Below, piece by piece: positions 1-8,106 of a stretch of DNA of 64,000 nucleotides. The translations under genes and the position numbers were made by a program. Numbering within the stretch: position 1 is the stretch's first letter; the number at the start of each line of letters is the position of its first letter. Below the pieces are notes generated by a model. It searched no databases. It had not been told where the DNA came from and saw only the letters and a program-made list of their open reading frames with translations. Location of the stretch: assembly GCA_052066835.1 (NCBI GenBank), contig JBQHRJ010000006.1. One strand, written 5' to 3'. This stretch comes from UBA2821 sp902763335 (GTDB lineage: Bacteria; Bacillota; Clostridia; Lachnospirales; Lachnospiraceae).

Positions 1-12
1 GGAGGAACAGAA

Positions 13-1056
13 GTGATAGAAGTAAAAAATCTGGTCAAGAAGTATGGTAACCATACTGCGGTTGACAATCTGAGTTTTACTGTTGAATCGGGAAAAATAT
101 ACGGATTTCTCGGACCGAACGGAGCAGGTAAATCAACCACAATGAATATCATGACCGGCTACATTGGTGCTACAGAAGGAGATGTTCTGATAGACGGACA
201 CAGTATATCAAATGAACCGGAAGAGGCGAAGAAACATATAGGCTATCTGCCAGAGATACCGCCTTTGTATATGGATATGAAGGTCTTGGAGTACCTTAAA
301 TTTGCCGCTGAGTTAAAGGGCATAAAGAAAGGGAAAAGGGCAAAGGCCATAGAAGAGGCAATGAACCTTACAAAGCTTAATGATGTATCAGGAAGGCTTA
401 TAAAAAATCTGTCTAAAGGTTATAAACAGAGAGTAGGTCTTGCACAGGCAGTTCTCGGACTTCCTGATATAATCATACTTGATGAGCCGACAGTAGGTCT
501 TGATCCAAAACAGATTATAGAGATAAGAGATGTTATAAAGAAACTTGGAAAAAAACATACAGTCATTTTAAGTTCTCACATTTTACAGGAAGTAAGTGCC
601 GTATGCGATGAAGTAATGATAATATCCCACGGTCAGATGGTAGCGTGTGATACTCCGGATAATCTTGAAAAGCTTATGGAAGATACTTCAAAGATAACCA
701 TAAAAGTAAAGGCAGACAAAAAGACAATTGAGCGTCTGCTTAATCAGATTCCTGATATAGGAAACACAGAGTATAGGGAAAATGCAGAAGGCGGACTTAC
801 AGAGGTAACCATAACCACAAAAGTCAATGTCGATGTAAGAGAGAAACTCTTTCATCTGTTTGCAGATAATGATGTTGCACTTATTGAGATGTATTCATTT
901 AAGATGTCACTTGAGGATGTATTCCTTAAACTTACATCAGGCAGCAAAAAAGAAGTGGGTAAAGTCATGAAGGCAAATAGACAGAAAAATATAGAAGAAA
1001 CTTCCGATGACGATAATAAAAATGGCGAAGAAGTGGAAACGGAGGATGAAGAATAA
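13..1056 (+). CDS. ABC transporter ATP-binding protein, GldA-like
   Basis: This is the ATPase subunit of an ABC-2 type exporter acting at the inner face of the membrane. The 347-residue protein has a Walker A motif GPNGAGKST near residue 34, an ABC signature LSKGYKQRVG near residue 135, Walker B with ILDEPTVGLDP, and a switch histidine in LSSHIL. After the ABC core comes a C-terminal region of about 110 residues ending in a strongly acidic tail. The start is GTG, with GGAGG 7 bases upstream at positions 1-5. Its stop overlaps the ATG of the permease gene by one base (TAATG), which implies translational coupling. With the next three genes it forms the GldA/GldF/GldG/DUF4340 arrangement known from many bacteria; the substrate is not known in Firmicutes. 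The ATPase call is certain; the Gld-type label rests on gene order. Confidence 0.9.
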   Translation: MIEVKNLVKKYGNHTAVDNLSFTVESGKIYGFLGPNGAGKSTTMNIMTGYIGATEGDVLIDGHSISNEPEEAKKHIGYLPEIPPLYMDMKVLEYLKFAAELKGIKKGKRAKAIEEAMNLTKLNDVSGRLIKNLSKGYKQRVGLAQAVLGLPDIIILDEPTVGLDPKQIIEIRDVIKKLGKKHTVILSSHILQEVSAVCDEVMIISHGQMVACDTPDNLEKLMEDTSKITIKVKADKKTIERLLNQIPDIGNTEYRENAEGGLTEVTITTKVNVDVREKLFHLFADNDVALIEMYSFKMSLEDVFLKLTSGSKKEVGKVMKANRQKNIEETSDDDNKNGEEVETEDEE

Positions 1057-1919
1057 TGAATGCTGTGTATAAGAGAGATTTAAAGTCTTATTTTAATTCA
1101 ATGATAGGATGCCTGTACATTGCATTTATCGTTGCATTAGTTGGAATCTATTTTTCATTTTATAATATGAAGAGTGGTTATCCGTATTTCGGAGATGTAT
1201 TAAACAGTGTGGCATATATAGTATTTCTGGCACTTCCGATGCTTACAATGAGAAGCTTTTCAGAGGAAATAAAATCTAAAACTGACCAGATATTATATAC
1301 ATCAAAGGTACCGGTTGGAAAGATAGTTATTGGTAAATATTTATCCATGGTTACTGTTTTTGCAATTCCTATACTGATTTTATGTTTTTGTCCGTTAATT
1401 ATTTCTGCATTCGGTTCACATGATTTTAGAACTGATTATTCATGTATACTTGCAGTATTTCTTATAGGATGTGCATATATAGCAATGGGAATGTTCATTT
1501 CATCATTGACGGAGAGTCCTATAATAGCAGCGGTTATAACATTTGCCGTACTTTTGGTATTGCAGCTCATGACAGGACTTACAAGTTTTATTCCATCATC
1601 TGAGATAGGTTCATTTATAGGATGCCTTATAGCTGTAATCGTGGCAGGACTTATATATTATTCATTGGCGAAAAATGGTTTTATGGCAGCAGTGATCGTA
1701 GTGATAGCAGGGATTGCACTTACGGTTGTTTATATAGTGAAGAGTTCACTTTTTGCAAATCTTCTTCCTACATTTTTAAATAAAATACCATTAACACAGT
1801 CTCTTAACAATTTTTCGTTAAAGACATTTGATGTGACAGCGATTATATATTATGTTTCGGTTGGATGCATGTTTATATTTCTTACAGTGCAGTCAATTCA
1901 GAAAAAGAGATATAGTTAG
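1056..1919 (+). CDS. ABC-2 type permease, GldF-like
   Basis: This is a 287-residue integral membrane protein with about six hydrophobic segments and an early cytoplasmic motif RSFSEEIKSKTDQILYTSKV, typical of ABC-2 permeases of the GldF/NosY type. It overlaps the ATPase gene by one base and is followed 11 bases later by the GldG-like gene, so it should be the membrane channel of that transporter. No catalytic residues are expected. Length fits single-domain ABC-2 permeases (240-290 residues). Substrate is unknown. Confidence 0.85.
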   Translation: MNAVYKRDLKSYFNSMIGCLYIAFIVALVGIYFSFYNMKSGYPYFGDVLNSVAYIVFLALPMLTMRSFSEEIKSKTDQILYTSKVPVGKIVIGKYLSMVTVFAIPILILCFCPLIISAFGSHDFRTDYSCILAVFLIGCAYIAMGMFISSLTESPIIAAVITFAVLLVLQLMTGLTSFIPSSEIGSFIGCLIAVIVAGLIYYSLAKNGFMAAVIVVIAGIALTVVYIVKSSLFANLLPTFLNKIPLTQSLNNFSLKTFDVTAIIYYVSVGCMFIFLTVQSIQKKRYS

Positions 1920-1930
1920 GAGAGTGCGAA

Positions 1931-3391
1931 ATGAAAGGAATAAATATAAAGAAATCATTTAAGTCCGGCAGTTTCAAGAAAGGAACTTACAGTGCCGGCA
2001 TATCTGCCATAGTTATAGTTGTGGTTATAGTGATAAATCTTGTGGCAGGGCAGTTGCCTGAATCCATAAAATCAATCGATATGAGCAGTGAAAAATATTA
2101 TACTGTGGGCAGTTCGACAAAAGAAATAGTTAAAAACTTAAAAGATGATATAACGATATATCAGGTGTGTACAACAGGTAAAGAGGACAGCAACATATCT
2201 AAACTTCTTGATACTTATAAATCATTGTCAGATAAGATAAAGGTGGAGACATTAGACCCTGATCTTCAGCCGGGTGTGGTAACCAAATACAATGCATCTG
2301 ATGCATCAACAAACAGTCTGATTGTAGTATCTGGTGATAGAACAAAGATTGTGGATTATAACGATATATATGAACAGGATTATTCACAGTACTATACAAC
2401 AGGAAGTACATCTACATCATTTGACGGTGAAGGAGAGATTACATCAGCCATCAATTATGTTACTACTGACAATCTGCCCAAAATGTATACACTTTCAGGA
2501 CATGGTGAGCAGACTTTCAGTACTACAGTATCAGATGCCATAACAAAGCAGAACATAGAGACTGCTGACCTGAATCTTTTGGCATCAGAGTCCGGTGTTC
2601 CGGAAGACTGCAACATACTTGCCATAGTATGCCCGTCAACAGACTGCAGTGAAGAGGAAGCAAAAGCAATCATTTCATATCTTGATGCAGGCGGAAAAGC
2701 ATTTATAGTAATGAACAGATATTATTCCGGAGCAGATCTGCCAAACTTTAATTCAGTGCTTGATGCATATGGACTTAAAATGCAGGAAGGTTATGTAATA
2801 GAGAATGACCAGAACTATTATTACAGATACGGTTATTATCTTCTTCCGGAAGTTGAGAGTCATGATATAACATCTTCATTTAAGGGAGATAAGTATATAA
2901 TGGCTCCTATGGCACAGGGTATAGTAAAGACAGATGAGGCGAGAAGTACTCTTACTATAGAAAATCTTCTTACAACTACCGAGGATTCATATGCTGACGT
3001 TGATTATGGAGAAGGAGCAGCACAGGACGGAAGTTACGCAAAGGCATCTGATGATGTGGACGGACCGTTTGCAGTGGCAGTAGCCGTTAGTGAAGACCAT
3101 GATGACGGTACAAAGACACAGCTTGCGGTATATGGCTCATATATAATGTTTACAGAAGATATAACAAATACATTTTCACTTGGAAATGTGGATATGCTCA
3201 CGGATTCTCTTACATGGATGTGTGACAGTGAGACAAATACAGTAAGTATTGTAGCAAAGTCAATGGATGTTCCGCAGAACACCATTCAGGAGAGCAAATC
3301 TAACATATGGACTATGGTGTATGTAGTGTTAATACCGCTTGCAGTGGTAATAGCAGGATTTGTAGTATGGTATAGAAGGAGAAAGGCATAA
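1931..3391 (+). CDS. GldG-like ABC transporter auxiliary protein
   Basis: The 486-residue protein has one N-terminal transmembrane helix (about residues 24-42, rich in Val/Ile), a large extracellular region and a C-terminal transmembrane helix (about 461-481) followed by a basic YRRRKA tail. This is the topology of the GldG/ABC_transp_aux family, which accompanies GldA/GldF-type transporters. The extracellular part carries Ser/Thr/Asp-rich stretches and conserved-looking Asp-Gly turns. The RBS AGGAGA lies 8 bases before the ATG. The stop overlaps the ATG of the DUF4340-like gene (TAATG). It probably receives or hands on a transported molecule outside the membrane, but the role is inferred from the family only. 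Confidence 0.8.
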   Translation: MKGINIKKSFKSGSFKKGTYSAGISAIVIVVVIVINLVAGQLPESIKSIDMSSEKYYTVGSSTKEIVKNLKDDITIYQVCTTGKEDSNISKLLDTYKSLSDKIKVETLDPDLQPGVVTKYNASDASTNSLIVVSGDRTKIVDYNDIYEQDYSQYYTTGSTSTSFDGEGEITSAINYVTTDNLPKMYTLSGHGEQTFSTTVSDAITKQNIETADLNLLASESGVPEDCNILAIVCPSTDCSEEEAKAIISYLDAGGKAFIVMNRYYSGADLPNFNSVLDAYGLKMQEGYVIENDQNYYYRYGYYLLPEVESHDITSSFKGDKYIMAPMAQGIVKTDEARSTLTIENLLTTTEDSYADVDYGEGAAQDGSYAKASDDVDGPFAVAVAVSEDHDDGTKTQLAVYGSYIMFTEDITNTFSLGNVDMLTDSLTWMCDSETNTVSIVAKSMDVPQNTIQESKSNIWTMVYVVLIPLAVVIAGFVVWYRRRKA

Positions 3392-4815
3392 TGAAAAAAA
3401 AGAAAGTATTGCCGTTGGTTTTGATGGTGATTCTGCTGGTAGTACTGATAGTTTCATATTTTGCTTTAAAAAGCTATAACAGCAGTAAGGAAGATACCAC
3501 CGAAACTGATGCGGAAAGTATATTGAGTTTTAACTATGAAAATGTAACGGAGATAGAGCTTAAAAATCCGACAGGTACTTATAAGTTTGAGTATGATTTA
3601 ACGGATTCCACATGGAAGTATGCAGATGATAAAGATTTTCCTCTTGATGACAGTCAGATAAAAAGTCTGCTTGGTGCGATATGTTCGCTGAATGCACAGA
3701 GACGGCTTGAAGACAGCCTTGATAATATATCTGAGTATGGTCTTGAAAATCCGGATTATACTATAAAAGTCACAGGAGATGAAGGCATAGACTATACACT
3801 CAATATAGGAGATAAAAGTTCGTCAGGCAATTATTATGCATATCTTGATGGAACCAATGTAGTATACATGATTGATGATACAACCGTATCATATGCAGGT
3901 AAGTCATTGTATGATATGGCTAAAGTTGATACTGTTACTGCCATAACAGACAGTGATGTATATGAACTTGAGATAGACGGTAAGACTTATTCATATTTTG
4001 AAGGCGGAAATGCACAGTATGATTATACTGTATCAAACAACTGGTTTGAAAAGCTGGATGACGGTTCGTATAAGGCACTTGACACAACGCAGATGAGCAG
4101 TATAATAAGCGGCATAACAGGAATGTCATATGCTTCATGTGTAAATTATAAACCATCTGATGAAGAGCTGATTCAGTATGGACTTGATGATGAACATGCT
4201 AAAAAGGTCGTTGTAAGATATTATGTCACGGTGGAATCAGAATCGGAGACATCGTCTGAGACGGAAACGGAATCAGAATCAGAAACCGAAGCTGAAGAAG
4301 TTAAAGAGCCGCATGAGGTGACATACTGGTTTGGTGCAAAGACAGATAACGGAAACTATTATGTAAGATCATCAGAAAGCAGTGCTGTAAATACAGTATC
4401 ATCAGAAACTGCGGAAAAAATCATTGCCGTAGATGAGAAGACATTAATAAGTAAAAATGTTTTTGCAATTAATAGTGGAAATGTAACCGCACTTAGTGTT
4501 ACAATTGGTAGAAAGACCTATGATATAGTTCAGAACGGAAATGTAACTGATTCAGATAAATATGAAGATATATACAGTAAAATAGGTGAGATATCTGCTG
4601 ACAGTGTTATAACTGATGCGGGAGAGATAAAAGAGGTATCACCGGAAATGACACTTTCATATACTCTGAATTCTGAGAGTTTTCCGAATGTAAAGATGGA
4701 ATTTACAAAATATAACGGAAGCTATTATCAGGCAACAATAAATGGTAATACGGAGCTGCTGGTAGTCAAATCGGTTATCGATGATATAATAACCAAACTT
4801 CAGGCAACAGAATAA
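3391..4815 (+). CDS. DUF4340-like membrane-anchored protein
   Basis: The 474-residue protein has a basic start (MKKKK), one N-terminal transmembrane helix (about residues 6-26) and a long extracellular part. The repeated pattern of beta-rich segments, with YGLENP near residue 118 and YGLDDE near residue 266, matches the internally repeated DUF4340 family that usually follows GldG-like genes. A low-complexity Glu/Ser/Thr insert lies around residues 283-303. It overlaps the previous gene by one base, so the four genes are one translationally coupled operon. Function is unknown; it may be a substrate-handling partner of the transporter. Confidence 0.75.
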   Translation: MKKKKVLPLVLMVILLVVLIVSYFALKSYNSSKEDTTETDAESILSFNYENVTEIELKNPTGTYKFEYDLTDSTWKYADDKDFPLDDSQIKSLLGAICSLNAQRRLEDSLDNISEYGLENPDYTIKVTGDEGIDYTLNIGDKSSSGNYYAYLDGTNVVYMIDDTTVSYAGKSLYDMAKVDTVTAITDSDVYELEIDGKTYSYFEGGNAQYDYTVSNNWFEKLDDGSYKALDTTQMSSIISGITGMSYASCVNYKPSDEELIQYGLDDEHAKKVVVRYYVTVESESETSSETETESESETEAEEVKEPHEVTYWFGAKTDNGNYYVRSSESSAVNTVSSETAEKIIAVDEKTLISKNVFAINSGNVTALSVTIGRKTYDIVQNGNVTDSDKYEDIYSKIGEISADSVITDAGEIKEVSPEMTLSYTLNSESFPNVKMEFTKYNGSYYQATINGNTELLVVKSVIDDIITKLQATE

Positions 4816-4850
4816 CATATTAAAAGTTCCGTATGGAAGTGAGGCAAGTT

Positions 4851-6491
4851 ATGAACAGAAATAAAACCATGATGCAGTATTTTGAGTGGTATGTACCTGC
4901 TAATCAGACATTTTGGAATAAGGTTTCAAAAGAAGCCGGAAATATATCTGACAATGGAATTACAAGTGTATGGCTGCCGCCTGCCTATAAAGGTGCAGGC
5001 GGTAAGAAAGATGTCGGATATGCAGTATATGATCTGTATGATCTTGGTGAATTTGATCAGAAGGGTACGGTTGCAACCAAATACGGAACTAAAGATGAAT
5101 ATCTGAATGCTGTTAAAACATTGCAGAATAATAATATAGAGGTTCTTGCAGACATAGTTCTGGGACATCGCATGGGGGCCGATGAAAAGGAGAGAATCTT
5201 TGCGTACGGTCAGGATGCGATGGACAGAAACCGTGAGATAGAGGGTAAGAGAAAGATAACTGTCTGGACTAAATTTACATTTCCGGGAAGAAACGGAAAA
5301 TATTCTGATTTTAAATGGGACTGGACAAACTTTCATGCCACGGATTATGATGCAAAAAGCAAAGAGAGTGGTATCTACAGATTTATCGGAAAAGAATGGG
5401 ACAGCGATGTAGACGGTGAGTTTGGAAACTATGACTATCTTATGGGAGTTGACCTTGATATGAGTGATCCGGAGGTGGTTGAGGAACTTGAAAACTGGGG
5501 AAAATGGTATTATGATTTTACCGGAGTTGACGGGTTCAGACTGGATGCGGTCAAGCATATTGACTTTAGTTTCTTTAAGGTATGGTTAAGAAAGCTTAGG
5601 GAGTATTCGGGCAAGGATATATTTGCTGTTGGAGAATACTGGAATGCGGAACTTCCCATACTTGAAAATTATATAGAGAAATCAGAGCATTCTTTATCAT
5701 TGTTTGATGTTCCGCTCCATTTTAATATGCATCATGCATCTAACAGTAACGGGTATTATGATATGAGATACATATTGAAGAATACATTAGTTGGCAAATA
5801 TCCGGAACTGGCAGTTACATTTGTGGACAATCATGATACACAGCCGGAGCAGGCACTTGAATCATGGGTTCTTGAGTGGTTTAAGCCACATGCGTATTCA
5901 ATCATAATGTTGAGGGATACGGGATATCCATGTGTGTTCTACGGTGATTATTATGGAATACCACACAATAAGATAAAGGCGGTAAAGTCCCTAAAGAGAA
6001 TAATAGAGTTAAGACGTGATTATGCATACGGAAGACAGCATGATTATTTTGATGACAGAAGTATAGTGGGCTGGACAAGAGAAGGCGTAAAAGATATTAC
6101 GGAATCAGGTCTGGCAGTTGTTATGACCGTCAGTACAGGTGGCAGAAAGAGAATGTATGTTGGAAAACATTATGCAGGATGCCATTTTTATGATGCATTA
6201 AAAAATGTCAGTGAAGATGTGATTATAGACGATGAGGGTTTTGGCTGGTTTACCGTGAATGACGGAAGTGTATCTGTATATATTCCAAAGAGAGGAACTG
6301 TGGCAGGTGAGTATGATGAGGAATACACAGACCCTATGGAAGTGGGAGCTCTTGATGAGGTTCATGATGATGAATCTGCTGCGACAGCCGAGGATGGAGA
6401 AGAGAAGATTATAATTACAGAACATTTTCGTAAAGAGGAAGAATCAGAAGAAACGGTAGAACAAAAGGATACTTTAACTAAAACGGAATAA
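4851..6491 (+). CDS. Cytoplasmic alpha-amylase (GH13)
   Basis: The protein hydrolyses internal alpha-1,4 bonds of starch or glycogen-type glucans. It has no signal peptide, so it is probably intracellular. The (beta/alpha)8 motifs are clear: region I DIVLGHRMGAD, region II GFRLDAVKH with the nucleophile near D232, region III VGEYW with the acid/base near E262, and region IV VDNHDTQ near D329. I chose the ATG at 4851 because GGAAGTGAGG ends 6 bases before it; the in-frame ATG at 4833 has no RBS. Length is 546 residues. Region I normally reads DxxxNH and the Asn is Gly here. The last 60 or so residues are an acidic tail not needed for the GH13 fold. It follows the DUF4340-like gene by 35 bases and ends at a terminator. 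Confidence 0.92.
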   Translation: MNRNKTMMQYFEWYVPANQTFWNKVSKEAGNISDNGITSVWLPPAYKGAGGKKDVGYAVYDLYDLGEFDQKGTVATKYGTKDEYLNAVKTLQNNNIEVLADIVLGHRMGADEKERIFAYGQDAMDRNREIEGKRKITVWTKFTFPGRNGKYSDFKWDWTNFHATDYDAKSKESGIYRFIGKEWDSDVDGEFGNYDYLMGVDLDMSDPEVVEELENWGKWYYDFTGVDGFRLDAVKHIDFSFFKVWLRKLREYSGKDIFAVGEYWNAELPILENYIEKSEHSLSLFDVPLHFNMHHASNSNGYYDMRYILKNTLVGKYPELAVTFVDNHDTQPEQALESWVLEWFKPHAYSIIMLRDTGYPCVFYGDYYGIPHNKIKAVKSLKRIIELRRDYAYGRQHDYFDDRSIVGWTREGVKDITESGLAVVMTVSTGGRKRMYVGKHYAGCHFYDALKNVSEDVIIDDEGFGWFTVNDGSVSVYIPKRGTVAGEYDEEYTDPMEVGALDEVHDDESAATAEDGEEKIIITEHFRKEEESEETVEQKDTLTKTE

Positions 6492-6504
6492 AAAATATGA
6501 AAAA

Positions 6505-6540
6505 AACAGGGCGTACAGTTTTAACTGTTCGCCTGTTTTT
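6505..6540. terminator. Bidirectional terminator
   Basis: An inverted repeat (AACAGG-CG-ACAGTT against AACTGT-CG-CCTGTT, two mismatches, two-base loop) is flanked by A-runs on the left and T-runs on the right. It ends the amylase transcript on the plus strand and the small-gene cluster on the minus strand, and contains the stop codon of the 97-residue minus-strand gene. Confidence 0.85.
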
Positions 6541-6814
6541 TTGCTATCATCTGGGATAATTTTCTTATGGTGTCAATTTTTTGAATATCCTGTTTTGACA
6601 TTCTAGTTTTGAGAACATTTAATATAAGGTCAGTCTCGCTATCGGAAAAGGATATTCCTTTTTTGTTTGCTTCTGATGCTGATTTTAGAAAAAAAGGAAT
6701 AAGGGCATCACTTTTAACCGATTCAGCCTGAGATAATATCGAAGTCAGCATATTTAATTTTTCGGGAGATATGCCGTTTAATCCCGGATAACTTTTCCAA
6801 TCTATATTACTCAT
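6521..6814 (-). CDS. Small protein of unknown function (97 aa)
   Basis: I do not recognise this protein. It is 97 residues, mostly helical in appearance, with the start region MSNIDWKSYPGL, several Leu/Ile heptad-like spacings and a basic Lys/Gln-rich end. It has no signal peptide, no transmembrane segment and no cysteines. GGAGG lies 5 bases before the ATG. It follows the 152-residue gene by 16 bases on the same strand, so the two are almost certainly co-transcribed. The stop codon lies inside the shared terminator hairpin. Confidence 0.7.
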   Translation of the reverse strand: MSNIDWKSYPGLNGISPEKLNMLTSILSQAESVKSDALIPFFLKSASEANKKGISFSDSETDLILNVLKTRMSKQDIQKIDTIRKLSQMIAKKQANS

Positions 6815-6830
6815 AGAACCTCCAAATTAA

Positions 6831-7289
6831 TTATTTATTCAATCCAAACATAAGAGAACAGCTTTCAAGTAATGTCTGTTGTTCAGGTGACAGCATGGAT
6901 TTTAATATATTTCCGGCATCAAAACCGTGATTTTCTGAAGAATCTTTGCAATCTTCAGCACATGACCTTGACAGATTAAATGCACATGCAATATTGTAAT
7001 AAAAATCAAGATTTTCCTTTTCAGCATCAGTACAATAATGTTTTATACTGTCAACCATCTCGGCAAGATTTTCGTTTACATTTTCATTTGACGAACATAT
7101 TCCGAGGGTTTCATCTGATGTGTTGTCATACAGATGAAGGGTATTTTTGAGTTCCTGAAATTTTACAATCAGGGATATTACTTTGCGGTCATTAAGTGGT
7201 ATATACGGCAGCGCCGATTTTATTATCTGAAGCTGTTTTGGTGAGATAAGACTGTCAAACTGTGTAAGTTGTTCAATATTTGAATCCAT
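6831..7289 (-). CDS. Protein of unknown function (152 aa)
   Basis: No family is recognised. The protein is 152 residues, acidic, helix-rich and cytoplasmic in appearance. Residues 14-45 contain an LISPKQLQIIKSALPYIP stretch that loosely resembles the GISPEKLNMLTSIL stretch of the next gene, so the two may be distant relatives. Four cysteines occur in the middle and near the end. The RBS AGGAGG lies 8 bases before the ATG. The gene lies downstream of the cysteine-rich gene on the same strand, and a functional link is possible but not shown. Confidence 0.7.
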   Translation of the reverse strand: MDSNIEQLTQFDSLISPKQLQIIKSALPYIPLNDRKVISLIVKFQELKNTLHLYDNTSDETLGICSSNENVNENLAEMVDSIKHYCTDAEKENLDFYYNIACAFNLSRSCAEDCKDSSENHGFDAGNILKSMLSPEQQTLLESCSLMFGLNK

Positions 7290-7347
7290 AATAAGACCTC
7301 CTGATATAATTATCTGAATAATAGATTATATTCAGTACATGTCATTA

Positions 7348-7485
7348 CTATGAAAGATAAAATTTTATGCACATAAGAAGTATGAATACATTGCGGGCCT
7401 CCAAAAGAGAAATGCAGTCGAGGTCACACTCGTATATTGTGTCTTCTGTTTCAATGAGAGTGTAATGTCTGTCAGGATTGTTCAC
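7348..7485 (-). CDS. Possible 45-residue small protein
   Basis: A 46-codon reading frame runs from GTG at 7483-7485 (a second GTG lies three codons upstream) to TAG at 7348-7350. The product begins VNNPDRHYTLIETEDTIYEC, continues with a second Asp-Cys pair, and ends in a hydrophobic helix-like stretch. Amino-acid usage looks protein-like and the frame fills much of the gap between the cysteine-rich gene and the 152-residue gene on the same strand. No clear RBS is visible, and it could be a remnant of a longer gene. I do not recognise it. Confidence 0.35.
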   Translation of the reverse strand: MNNPDRHYTLIETEDTIYECDLDCISLLEARNVFILLMCIKFYLS

Positions 7486-7516
7486 ATATATCACACGCCT
7501 TTATTATATAATAATG

Positions 7517-7542
7517 CAGGGAAATGCGTGAGCATTTCCCTG
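7517..7542 (-). terminator. Hairpin after the cysteine-rich gene
   Basis: A perfect 11-bp stem (CAGGGAAATGC / GCATTTCCCTG, four-base loop) begins about 10 bases after the minus-strand stop at 7552. The downstream side on that strand is CATTATTATATAAT, only moderately T-rich, so partial read-through into the following minus-strand genes is possible. Confidence 0.65.
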
Positions 7543-7551
7543 ATGGTTATA

Positions 7552-7788
7552 TTAGCATCCGCAGCCGAGGCATCCGCCATTTCCTGAACCGCATCCGCAA
7601 AGAAGAAGTAAAATGATAAGGATTGTGCAGTCACATCCGCAGCCGTTGTTGCCATTGCCCCAGCCGTTGTCACCGCCGCAGCAGCACAGAAGAATAAGTA
7701 TAATGAAGATAATATTGCAACCTCCGTTATCGTTACCTCCGCATCCGCAATTGCATCCACCGCAGTTTGTTGCAGCTAAATCACTCAT
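7552..7788 (-). CDS. Cysteine/glycine-rich small protein with two hydrophobic repeats
   Basis: The 78-residue product has 16 cysteines and about 21 glycines. It is built as a duplication: a Cys/Gly/Asn-rich segment, a hydrophobic helix (NIIFIILILL, residues 25-34) followed by CCCGG, a second Cys/Gly/Asn-rich linker, a second helix (TILIILLLL, residues 55-63) followed by CGCGSG, and a CLGCGC end. I chose the ATG at 7788 because GGAGGA lies 6 bases upstream. No signal peptidase site is visible. Similar high-cysteine proteins in Clostridia are annotated only by composition, and the helix-Gly pattern loosely recalls small spore-coat YjcZ-type proteins. Membrane insertion, metal binding or coat assembly are all guesses. 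Confidence 0.75.
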   Translation of the reverse strand: MSDLAATNCGGCNCGCGGNDNGGCNIIFIILILLCCCGGDNGWGNGNNGCGCDCTILIILLLLCGCGSGNGGCLGCGC

Positions 7789-7867
7789 ATTTGTTCCTCC
7801 ATAAATTTTGATTACAGTTAATAATATGTAGTATGGCTTGACTAGTTGCATAAAAATTTCTAAAATT

Positions 7868-8075
7868 AAATTTATAGAGCGAAATGAGTGACGATGTTAG
7901 ATTATACATAATTAATAAATGCAGCGGAGGCTCGCTTCCGCTGCCAGCGGCTGGTAGCGGTACTAGGCGGACATATATTATGTCCGCTAAGTACCGACCG
8001 CCGCTGAAGCACCTCCTGGTGCATTTATTAATTATGTACAAAGAAGATGTCATACATTTCGCGGTTATATATTTA
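7868..8075. repeat. Multi-armed palindromic element (MITE-like)
   Basis: About 210 bases fold almost entirely on themselves. The outer arms are GCGAAATG (7879-7886) and CATTTCGC (8055-8062), with weaker A/T-rich pairing outside them. A 19-bp perfect arm pairs 7905-7923 with 8020-8038. Inside are GCAGCGGA/TCCGCTGC (7921-7928 / 7937-7944), CAGCGG/CCGCTG (7945-7950 / 8001-8006), CGGTAC/GTACCG (7958-7963 / 7991-7996), GCGGACAT/ATGTCCGC (7967-7974 / 7980-7987) and GCACC/GGTGC (8009-8013 / 8018-8022). The G/C-rich centre contrasts with A/T-rich flanks. Reading frames across it on either strand both give YIINKC-like peptides simply because the arms are inverted copies. It may be a miniature transposable or REP-type element, or a structured RNA upstream of the next gene. 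Confidence 0.75.
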
Positions 8076-8106
8076 GTTTCATGGTATCAGAAAGGATGGA
8101 TGCAGG

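Noticed and set aside
4926..5558. 210-codon minus-strand frame opposite the amylase
   Set aside because: Antisense shadow: no RBS and the plus strand carries all conserved GH13 motifs.
7868..8106. Cobalamin riboswitch upstream of cobO
   Set aside because: The position is right for one, but no B12-box (GCCACTG-type) or typical conserved loops were found; the region is dominated by symmetric inverted arms instead.
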